Of a stretch of 51,838 nucleotides of DNA, positions 24,258 to 31,473 are shown one piece after another. This DNA comes from CAYOLL01 sp964404765 [NCBI: uncultured Gemmatimonadota bacterium] (lineage in GTDB: Bacteria; 4572-55). A program made the translations under genes and the position numbers. The DNA is taken from contig CAYOLL010000024.1 in NCBI GenBank assembly GCA_964404765.1, positions 1 to 51,838 of the forward strand, read 5' to 3'. The notes beneath the pieces were generated by a model. It searched no databases. It was not told where the DNA came from and saw only the letters and a program-made list of their open reading frames with translations. Numbering within the stretch: position 1 is the first letter of the stretch; each line of letters opens with the position of its first letter.

Positions 24258-26992
24258 AAATTGCTAAAGCATTTATGGCAGGATTGGTCGGCATTTTAAT
24301 GCTGACGACGCTCAGCTTTGCCCAAACGGTGACTTTCAAAGTTGACATGTCGGTGAAGAAGGGAGAGCGGGCCTTTGATCCGGCGGCGGACCTGGTTTAT
24401 GTTCGGGGGTCAATGAATAATTGGGGATCGGGTTATGCGCTGACGGATGGGAACGGAGATTTTATCTATGAAGGTGCGGTTGATTTTTCGGCGGTAGCGT
24501 TGGGTAACGTGACCTACAAATTTATGTATGTCAAAGGCACAAGCGAGATTTGGGAATCGGATCCGAATCGGACCTTTGACTATACCGGTTCCGGCCAGAC
24601 GCTGGCAGTCGATTATTTTGATCGGGATGCAATTGTCAATTTAGTCGCGCCGGTTCGCATCTATTTTGAAGTGGACATGAGCGTGCAGGTTTTAGGCGGC
24701 GGTTTTAATCCGGCGACGGACTATGTTGGGATTCGCGGGGCGATACCGGAGTTTGGTTCATGGAGCGCGACCCAGGTTTTTACGGCGCAGCCGGGTTCAA
24801 ACAATGTTTATGAAAGGGCGATTGAGATTGCCAGCTATGCGGTGGGGAGCGAGTTGAATTTTAAATTTGTAACTCAGGCGCAAGCAGACCCGTTGAACAC
24901 GACCAGCGCGGGATGGGAAGCAGGCGACAATCGCATTTTTACCGTTAGCGAGGCGGATCTGGCCAATTTTGATGGTCATTTTTATCAATATTTGTGGGCA
25001 TCGAATAGCACGGACTGTAATTACTTTTCATGTGTGACCCCGGCGGGCATTTTGACACGGGATGTGGAAGTTACTTTTCAAGTGGACGTGAGTTCGGCGG
25101 TCAAGTATCTGACCGATCATCCGGACAGTTGTTTGATCGACGTGCAATCATCCGACCCGGCTTTTTGGGTATGTGATCCAGGCGACATTAAGGGTGTTTA
25201 TATCAACGGGAGTTCGCGCGAAGTTGGTTCGTGGTGGGGTTGGGGCAATAAGCCGCCGCAATATTTGCTGACGGATAAGGGCAATAACATGTGGGAATGG
25301 AAGCACACCTTCCGGGCCGGTCATGCCAAGAGTTTTGAGTATAAGTTCGGTCTCAACAGCAATGACAATGAATCTCTGGCCGGCGCTAACCATGTCGCCA
25401 AATTGACCGATACCGCGGCAACCATGACCGTTCCCAACTGCTTTGGCTCTTTGCGCGAGGATATTGCCAATTGGCCGCGCTGCGCGACGTACAACGATCC
25501 TATTTTAGTAACCTTTAAAGTTGACATGTCGGTGAAGAAGGCGGAGCGGGCATTTGATCCGGCGACGGATATCGTATATGTGCGCGGGGCATTGAACAAT
25601 TGGGATCCGGGTTTTGCGTTGACGGATGCGAACGGGGATTTGATTTATGAAGCCGCGGTTGATTTTTCAGCGGAAGCGCCGGGGGCCAAGAATTACAAGT
25701 TTGCGTATGTCAAAGGGACAGCGACGCAATGGGAATCGGATCCAAACCGAACCTTTGACTATACGGGTTCCAGCCTGGTATTGGCGGCTGATTATTTTGA
25801 TCGGGATGCAGTTGTAAATTTGGTAGCGCCGGTGCGCATCTTTTTTGAAGTGGACATGAGCGTGCAGGTTTTAGGCGGCGGTTTTAATCCGGCGACGGAC
25901 TATGTTGGGATTCGCGGGGCGATACCGGAGTTTGGTTCATGGAGCGCGACCCAGGTTTTTACGGCGCAGCCGGGTTCAAACAATGTTTATGAAAGGGCGA
26001 TTGAGATTGCCAGCTATGCGGTGGGGAGCGAGTTGAATTTTAAATTTGTAACTCAGGCGCAAGCAGACCCGTTGAACACGACCAGCGCGGGATGGGAAGC
26101 AGGCGACAATCGCATTTTTACCGTTAGCGAGGCGGATCTGGCCAATTTTGATGGTCATTTTTATCAATATTTGTGGGCATCGAATAGCACGGACTGTAAT
26201 TACTTTTCATGTGTGACCCCGGCGGGCATTTTGACACGGGATGTGGAAGTTACTTTTCAAGTGGACGTGAGTTCGGCGGTCAAGTATCTGACCGATCATC
26301 CGGACAGTTGTTTGATCGACGTGCAATCATCCGACCCGGCTTTTTGGGTGTGCGATCCAGGCGACATCAAGGGTGTGTATATTAATGGAAGCTCGCGCGA
26401 AGTTGGTTCATGGTGGGGTTGGGGGAATAAGCCGCCGCAATATTTGCTGACGGATAAGGGCAATCATATGTGGGAATGGAAGCATACTTTCCGGACCGGT
26501 CATGCCAAGAGTTTTGAGTATAAGTTCGGTCTTAACAGCAATGACAATGAATCTCTGGCTGGCGCGAACCATGTGGCCAAATTGACGGATGTAAATGCCC
26601 GCATGACCGTCTCTGACTGCTTCGGTTCCTTGCGCGAAGATATCGCCGATTGGCCGAGCTGCGCCACCGTCGGTATTGAAGAAGACCCGGATGGGGGTAT
26701 TGTAGAAAAAACGAGCTTCCAACTTTTTCAAAACCATCCCAACCCGACGCGGGCTTTTACGACGATTGCCTTCCGTCTGGATACACCGGCAGAGGCCACA
26801 TTGACAATCTATAACACGGCTGGTCAAAATATTCGGGAATTTAATCTGGGCCATGTAAACGGAAATGCGATTCTGAATGTTGCGTGGGATGGCCGGGATA
26901 ATAAAGGCAATGAAGTCACCAGCGGTGTTTATCTGTACGCAGTCAAGGCCGGTAATCAGGAGCAAAGTCGTAAAATGACGGTGATTCGTTAA
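24254..26992 (+). CDS. Secreted tandem-duplicated beta-sandwich protein with T9SS-type C-terminus
   Basis: This 912-residue exported protein has a signal peptide at about 1-24 (LVGILMLTTLSFAQ). The body is two units of 393 residues (about 25-417 and 418-810). Each unit has three beta-sandwich-like subdomains opening with VTFKVDMSVKK, IYFEVDMSVQVLGGGF and VTFQVDVSSAVKYL. They resemble starch-binding/CBM48-type modules by their strand pattern (VYVRGSMNNWG, KFMYVKGTSEIWESDPNRTF). The last 95 residues (FQLFQNHPNPTRAFTTIAF, then SGVYLYAVKAG and KMTVIR) are a type A sorting domain of type IX secretion. No catalytic domain is present, so a surface adhesin or polysaccharide-binding role is likely. 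It closes a four-gene cluster before a terminator. Confidence 0.88.
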   Translation: MKIAKAFMAGLVGILMLTTLSFAQTVTFKVDMSVKKGERAFDPAADLVYVRGSMNNWGSGYALTDGNGDFIYEGAVDFSAVALGNVTYKFMYVKGTSEIWESDPNRTFDYTGSGQTLAVDYFDRDAIVNLVAPVRIYFEVDMSVQVLGGGFNPATDYVGIRGAIPEFGSWSATQVFTAQPGSNNVYERAIEIASYAVGSELNFKFVTQAQADPLNTTSAGWEAGDNRIFTVSEADLANFDGHFYQYLWASNSTDCNYFSCVTPAGILTRDVEVTFQVDVSSAVKYLTDHPDSCLIDVQSSDPAFWVCDPGDIKGVYINGSSREVGSWWGWGNKPPQYLLTDKGNNMWEWKHTFRAGHAKSFEYKFGLNSNDNESLAGANHVAKLTDTAATMTVPNCFGSLREDIANWPRCATYNDPILVTFKVDMSVKKAERAFDPATDIVYVRGALNNWDPGFALTDANGDLIYEAAVDFSAEAPGAKNYKFAYVKGTATQWESDPNRTFDYTGSSLVLAADYFDRDAVVNLVAPVRIFFEVDMSVQVLGGGFNPATDYVGIRGAIPEFGSWSATQVFTAQPGSNNVYERAIEIASYAVGSELNFKFVTQAQADPLNTTSAGWEAGDNRIFTVSEADLANFDGHFYQYLWASNSTDCNYFSCVTPAGILTRDVEVTFQVDVSSAVKYLTDHPDSCLIDVQSSDPAFWVCDPGDIKGVYINGSSREVGSWWGWGNKPPQYLLTDKGNHMWEWKHTFRTGHAKSFEYKFGLNSNDNESLAGANHVAKLTDVNARMTVSDCFGSLREDIADWPSCATVGIEEDPDGGIVEKTSFQLFQNHPNPTRAFTTIAFRLDTPAEATLTIYNTAGQNIREFNLGHVNGNAILNVAWDGRDNKGNEVTSGVYLYAVKAGNQEQSRKMTVIR
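24326..26683 (+). repeat. 1179-bp intragenic tandem duplication
   Basis: Unit 1 is 24326-25504 and unit 2 is 25505-26683. By reading, the block 24664-25170 is identical to 25843-26349 (507 bp), while the flanking parts of the units differ at many codon positions. The mosaic points to an older duplication with recent homogenisation of its centre by gene conversion, or to strong recent exchange. Confidence 0.9.
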
Positions 26993-27106
26993 ATTATCCG
27001 CTCTTGTAAAGTTTCATGTTTACTGGCTTTCATGTAGTATAGCTTTATCCTGGATTATTTATCACCCCACTTTTATGTCTCCATGGTGAATAATTCTGAC
27101 TAACAG

Positions 27107-27142
27107 AAAACCTCGCATTCAAGCCAAAGAGTGCGAGGTTTT
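27107..27142 (+). terminator. Terminator after the secretion cluster
   Basis: An 11-bp stem, AAAACCTCGCA (27107-27117) with TGCGAGGTTTT (27132-27142), continues into a run of T. It lies 115 bases after the last gene of the cluster and just before the TPR lipoprotein gene. Confidence 0.88.
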
Positions 27143-27179
27143 TTTTCTTTCATTTTGGATACGCCGAGTAGAAGAGAAG

Positions 27180-28196
27180 ATGAGAAATTGTGCTCGATAC
27201 GGGAAAAATCTGACAATAATTGCATTTTGTGTAATTTTTGCTGCGGGCTGTCTTGCGCGTGGTGAAGAGTACGCCCAAAACGGCAGCCGACTTTTTTTAA
27301 AAGCGGATTATCGGGGCGCAGCCAATGAATTTAAAATGGCATTACGCTATCATCCGCGGCGGTCGGACTGGCTATTTGGATTAGGTCTGGCTTATGCCCG
27401 GCAGTGCGAGTTGAATGGAGCTCAGGGAGCCTTTAAAAAACTATTGGAAATTGACGCGAGTTACAAACCACGGATATTGAATGCTTATCGCCAGATGGTT
27501 GACAAAACTCGCTTTTCGCAGCCAAACACTGCTTTTTTAACCGTCCGACAGATGACGCTGCTTGATCCTTTTTTGCATTTGGGCGAGGACGCGTACTTTG
27601 CCGGATCCGGCTATTTTAAAACAGAGGAATATATTACTTCCTTGCGCTATTTTGAACAGGCCGTTAATTTCGCGCCCGCCCATGCCTTAAATCAAGAGGC
27701 GCGCTATCATATTGCCATCATTTATCGAAAATTGGGTGACGTGCGTTCCAGCTTTTTGTATTTCTTTTTAGTGGATCCCATGCAATTAGATAATAATAGC
27801 CAGGCTGATTATTATTCACAGTTTGGCGAAGTTGCCTATGAATTTGCCAACGAGGCTTATGATCAAGGCGAATCGGAAACAGCGCTGATGGCCGTTAATA
27901 CTCTGCTGGAAATTGGTCGGCCTTCTACCTTAATTGACGACGCCTATTTTTTGCAAGGACAAGCATTGCGCGAGTTAAACCGGATTGAGGAAGCGATTGC
28001 ATCATTTCAAAAAACAATTGATGCCAATCCTTTCCAACGCGGCCAGTTGGTCATTCGGGCTAAAGACGAAATTCGCCGCTTGCGCTATGGCAAATTGAAC
28101 GCGGATCAAGCTACCCCGTCATTTGATATTAGGAGTGTTCCGATAATCACAAACCCGGCCACCCCGGCAACAGAAGCGAAAGAGGGCGGATTTTGA
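27180..28196 (+). CDS. TPR-repeat lipoprotein
   Basis: This 338-residue protein has a short signal peptide and a lipobox-like AAGC at about residues 21-24, so it is probably a lipoprotein. Tetratricopeptide-type helical pairs start near residue 35 (LFLKADYRGAANEFKMALRYHP, DWLFGLGLAYARQ) and recur around 150-300 (YITSLRYFEQAVNFAP, AYFLQGQALRELNRIEEAIASFQKTIDANP). Such repeats serve as protein-binding scaffolds. It begins just after a terminator and is followed at 131 bases by a response-regulator gene on the same strand. The ATG has AGAAGAGAAG in front. Partner unknown. Confidence 0.8.
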   Translation: MRNCARYGKNLTIIAFCVIFAAGCLARGEEYAQNGSRLFLKADYRGAANEFKMALRYHPRRSDWLFGLGLAYARQCELNGAQGAFKKLLEIDASYKPRILNAYRQMVDKTRFSQPNTAFLTVRQMTLLDPFLHLGEDAYFAGSGYFKTEEYITSLRYFEQAVNFAPAHALNQEARYHIAIIYRKLGDVRSSFLYFFLVDPMQLDNNSQADYYSQFGEVAYEFANEAYDQGESETALMAVNTLLEIGRPSTLIDDAYFLQGQALRELNRIEEAIASFQKTIDANPFQRGQLVIRAKDEIRRLRYGKLNADQATPSFDIRSVPIITNPATPATEAKEGGF

Positions 28197-28327
28197 ATAT
28201 AAAATACACCACTCGGTCGGTTGTCAAAGGGTAAAGTCTGCGCGGCGCAGGTGGCGCCCTTGAACTGGCCGCTAAATATTTACTCAACGCCGTTAATTTA
28301 AATAATCCAAATCAATATAAATATAAT

Positions 28328-29650
28328 ATGGCTGAAAAAATTCTATTTACCGATGATAATGCCGCTGTTCTTAAGCTGGTGGAGACCTTTCTTAAAGTAA
28401 ACAAATACGAGGTCTACACGGCTGATAATGGCCAGAAAGCATTTGAAGTTGCCAATAAAATCCATCCGGATCTGATCATCTCCGATGTCATGATGCCTAA
28501 GAAAAGCGGCTTTGAATTGTGCCGCGATTTGCGCCAGAACGCTTTGACCTGGCACATTCCCATTATGTTGTTGTCGGCCAAAGATCGCACCACCGACAAA
28601 GTCCAGGGATTGGCTGAAGGCGCAGACGATTACATGACCAAGCCATTTGATCTGGATGAATTGTTGGCGCGCGTTAAAACGCTGCTCAAACGCAGTCAGG
28701 AAGCGATGGACGCAAATCCGTCCACCAAACTGCCCGGTAATTTGTCTATTGAGCGCGCCATTGTCCGCCGTATTACATCAAAAGAAAAGTTTGCCGTTTG
28801 CTATTGTGATCTGGATAATTTCAAGTCTTTTAATGACCATTACGGTTTTTATCTGGGTGATCGGGCAATCAAATATACGGGCATGACCGTGAATACCGTC
28901 GTGCGGGAACTTGGCAGCCCAGCGGATTTTGTCGGTCATATCGGCGGGGACGATTTTATTTTTATTACCCAACCGGAAAATTCCGAAAAACTGTGCAAAG
29001 AAATTATTCAGCGTTTTGATATCGGCATTCGTGAGCTTTATGATCCCAAAGAATTGGAACGCGGCTATATCGTTGGCAAAAACCGTCAGGGCATGACTGT
29101 CGAAGTGCCCATCATGTCCCTGTCCATTGCCGTCATTTCGAATGTGGATCATGTGATTGAGCACCCCGGTCAAATCAGTATGATCGAAGGCGAATTGAAG
29201 GAGTATGTCAAAAAATTAGAAGGCAGCAATTATGTCGTAGACCGCAAACCTACCTACGGCAGAGCCAACTCGACTCTTGACGAAATTCTGATTGCTCACC
29301 GCAATAGCGATTTTGCCCATCGCCTGCGCCGCTCGCTCAAAGGCTATCCTTTTTCCATCACTCAGGCCCGTAACGGTGTCGAAGCTCTGCTTTATGTCAC
29401 CGAGCGTGAGCCCGCCCTGCTGATCGTCGATCCATTTATTGATGTTATTGATGGCAAAGACCTGGTTCAGCTCATCCACAAAATTGAGCGCTTAAAAATG
29501 CTGCCGATCATCTTCTTCGCTACAAAGGAGACGTATCCGCGCATCAAAGCCGAGTCCGAAGCGGTCGGCATTAACGGAGTGCTGCTGGAAGAAACGGAGT
29601 CACGTCAGGTTGCAGAATATTTAGCCCAAATTTTGGATTTGAAATTGTAG
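28328..29650 (+). CDS. REC-GGDDF-REC-like response regulator
   Basis: This 440-residue cytosolic regulator has three modules. Residues 1-122 are a receiver domain with the acidic pair near DD (9-10), the phospho-acceptor in LIISDVMMPKKSG (Asp about 53) and the lysine in MTKPF (about 105). Residues 140-300 are a GGDEF-type domain with FAVCYCDLDNFKSFNDHYG and the signature GGDDF (about 207-211). The Asp-for-Glu change may weaken or abolish diguanylate cyclase activity, and no RxxD inhibitory site precedes it. Residues 310-440 look like a second receiver fold (LLIVDPFIDVIDGKDLVQLI), with Asp near 378 but a poor acidic pocket. No kinase is nearby. It probably acts as a c-di-GMP or protein-output regulator, catalytic state uncertain. 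Confidence 0.85.
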   Translation: MAEKILFTDDNAAVLKLVETFLKVNKYEVYTADNGQKAFEVANKIHPDLIISDVMMPKKSGFELCRDLRQNALTWHIPIMLLSAKDRTTDKVQGLAEGADDYMTKPFDLDELLARVKTLLKRSQEAMDANPSTKLPGNLSIERAIVRRITSKEKFAVCYCDLDNFKSFNDHYGFYLGDRAIKYTGMTVNTVVRELGSPADFVGHIGGDDFIFITQPENSEKLCKEIIQRFDIGIRELYDPKELERGYIVGKNRQGMTVEVPIMSLSIAVISNVDHVIEHPGQISMIEGELKEYVKKLEGSNYVVDRKPTYGRANSTLDEILIAHRNSDFAHRLRRSLKGYPFSITQARNGVEALLYVTEREPALLIVDPFIDVIDGKDLVQLIHKIERLKMLPIIFFATKETYPRIKAESEAVGINGVLLEETESRQVAEYLAQILDLKL

Positions 29651-29740
29651 TGACGTGGTCAACACGTCTGTCATGCTGTAAGTATCTTGTTCTAAATTAA
29701 CTCTGCATTTGATTCAAGCAAGACTTTTTCAGAATGATAA

Positions 29741-30017
29741 TAGACATCTTTCCAATTAAATTTGAAGTCGTCGATCTGGCGCATCTATGCTTTTTGCCCC
29801 GTAGGGGCAAGCCGTTTGTAGAAAAATACGCGAAAACAATAGGTATGATAAGCCCCATCGGGGCGATCCGTGAAACATGGCGGGGTCGTTCTGGTTAAAC
29901 GGGCCGCCCCGATGGGGCTAAAAGCCGGGTTCGGTCGGGCTCGCTTTTCTACAAACGGATCGCCCCGATGGGGCTAAAAGCCGCATCGCAACCGGGTTTA
30001 TTTTGGAAAGATGTCTA
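29741..30017. repeat. Inverted-repeat-bounded cluster of GCCCCGATGGGGC hairpins
   Basis: The ends TAGACATCTTTCCAA (29741-29755) and TTGGAAAGATGTCTA (30003-30017) are perfect 15-bp inverted repeats enclosing 277 bp. Inside are TTGCCCCGTAGGGGCAA (29794-29810), GCCCCATCGGGGC (29852-29864), GCCCCGATGGGGC (29906-29918) and the same word again (29962-29974), plus the larger inverted pair CCGTTTGTAGAAAA / TTTTCTACAAACGG. No gene is supported in this 484-base convergent gap. It is built like the element at 7494-7779, with a different hairpin word. Confidence 0.75.
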
Positions 30018-30020
30018 ATG

Positions 30021-30070
30021 AAAAGCAAAAAGAGATTTCGCCTTGATTGGCTGAAATCTCTTTTGCTTTT
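30021..30070. terminator. Bidirectional terminator between regulator and TRAP gene
   Basis: A long stem pairs AAAAGCAAAAAGAGATTTC (30021-30039) with GAAATCTCTTTTGCTTTT (30053-30070). It is placed between convergent genes. Its sequence and loop are close to those of the hairpin at 15128-15166, so it is a repeated, possibly mobile, terminator. Confidence 0.85.
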
Positions 30071-30134
30071 GTGGGTAATTCCTTAACATCCTCAGGTTTT
30101 TTCCGCCGGGTCAGTTATGGTATTACGATTCTTG

Positions 30135-31154
30135 TCAGGGCTTATTCCCTTTGCTGGCCCGAAAATCGACCAGCGTTTTTAGTGTCTTATCCAGCAATGC
30201 CTGATCGTAAAGCTTGCCGGTCAACTTTTTGCTGACGTCATCTTTAACAGCCAAAAAGGTCTTGAGCGTTTCGCCCTGTGGGATTGGCGTAAGCTTTACG
30301 CCGCTGGTTTCGATGGCCTTAATAGCTGCGTCGTTATCTTTGCGAGTCGATTCGACCAAGCGCCGCAAGTGCTTTTTGCAGACATCTTTCATGACGGTTT
30401 GCTGCGCCGATGTTAAGAGGTCAAACTGTTTTTTGTTGATTAAAACCGCACCGGAAGCATTCGTAATACGCAGCAACGACATATATTTGGCTTTGGTGTG
30501 CCATTGCAAAGCCATGGCAGCCAAAGGCGAAGCGTAAAACGCGTCGACCAGACCGGTTTGCAGCGAGGTCATAACATCCGTGATGGACAGCGGAAAAGGC
30601 GACACACCGAGACTGCGAAACGTTTGATTAGCCAGTTCGTCGCCTTCCCAGGTCCACATTTTGATACCGCTCAGATCGGCTTTGGTATTGATCGGCTTTT
30701 GGCTGAAAACATGCACAAAACCAACTTCCGCCCAACCCAGCAAGACGAAACCTTTTTCTTCATAGCGCCGCGAAAAGTCGGCGTACATCTGATCCACTAC
30801 ATAGTCAATTTCTGCGGCATCATTAAACAAAAACGGCAACTCTAAAACCCGCATATCCGGCAAAATTTCGCCAAGCCCGTTTCCGGTAAACCCGGCGCTA
30901 TGGACCTGACCAATTCGCATTTTCTTGATCACATCTTTTTCATCTCCCATGACCCCGCCCGGATAGATTTTAAATTTAACTTCGCCGTTTGTTTGTTTCT
31001 CGATATCGGCGTTCATCTCGTTCATAATCTTCATCCAGGTCGAGCCTTCCGGGGCCAGCGTAGCAAATTTTATCTGGGTGACAGCCTGCGCCGGATGGAT
31101 TCCGGCGAGTAAAAGGGTAAACGCCAACATTAAACCGCATCGTGTACTTTTCAC
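30135..31154 (-). CDS. TRAP transporter substrate-binding protein, DctP type
   Basis: This 339-residue periplasmic binding protein of a TRAP transporter captures a small organic acid or similar ligand. It has a signal peptide at about 1-24 (LMLAFTLLLAGIHPAQA). The family pattern is clear: IKFATLAPEGSTWMKIMNEM, KIYPGGVMGDEKDVIKKMRIGQ, LELPFLFNDAAEIDYVV and the hinge segment SLQTGLVDAFYASPLAA. The start is GTG after AAGGAG. The membrane subunits DctQ and DctM are not in the window. The TatT gene four genes upstream on the same strand suggests the TPR-associated TRAP arrangement first described for Treponema Tp0956/Tp0957. Ligand unknown. Confidence 0.93.
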   Translation of the reverse strand: MKSTRCGLMLAFTLLLAGIHPAQAVTQIKFATLAPEGSTWMKIMNEMNADIEKQTNGEVKFKIYPGGVMGDEKDVIKKMRIGQVHSAGFTGNGLGEILPDMRVLELPFLFNDAAEIDYVVDQMYADFSRRYEEKGFVLLGWAEVGFVHVFSQKPINTKADLSGIKMWTWEGDELANQTFRSLGVSPFPLSITDVMTSLQTGLVDAFYASPLAAMALQWHTKAKYMSLLRITNASGAVLINKKQFDLLTSAQQTVMKDVCKKHLRRLVESTRKDNDAAIKAIETSGVKLTPIPQGETLKTFLAVKDDVSKKLTGKLYDQALLDKTLKTLVDFRASKGNKP

Positions 31155-31224
31155 AATTCTCTCCTTGTTAGATGTGTAGTTCGATTAAAATTGGTGTTGT
31201 GTATACGTTTAAAATCGCACTTTA

Positions 31225-31245
31225 TTCCCAATTGTTCCCAATTGG
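31225..31245. promoter_or_regulatory. Tandem TTCCCAATTG operator-like repeat
   Basis: Two adjacent copies of TTCCCAATTG (31225-31234, 31235-31244) lie about 70 bases before the TRAP binding-protein start. One helical turn separates equivalent positions, as in many regulator sites. No assignment to a regulator is possible. Confidence 0.3.
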
Positions 31246-31343
31246 TTTGCTTTGAATAACTTCCGATTTACAATTATGGGATCACACCCGCCTCAAAAAA
31301 AATTTCGAGCTGTGTGGATGAACACATCTTTGGCCGCGAAAAA

Positions 31344-31420
31344 GCGCAAAATGCACACAATCATGGGAAAGCATAAAGGTTTCGCATTGTTTCTTTGCGA
31401 TTTTTGTGCATTTTTGCGGC
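31344..31420. repeat. Palindromic repeat in the gap before the TRAP gene
   Basis: GCGCAAAATGCACA (31344-31357) pairs with TGTGCATTTTTGCGGC (31405-31420), with further partial pairing inside. The surrounding 319-base gap between the TRAP binding protein and the TolC fusion has no supported gene and, apart from this and the tandem TTCCCAATTG, nothing distinctive. Confidence 0.5.
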
Positions 31421-31473
31421 AGAGAACCGTTTGAAACTGTTCAATCACACAGGCCGCAAGGTTTTACCGTCTT

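Noticed and set aside
31252-31434. Small plus-strand frame in the gap before the TRAP gene
   Set aside because: It spans a palindromic repeat and has basic low-complexity content and no ribosome-binding site.
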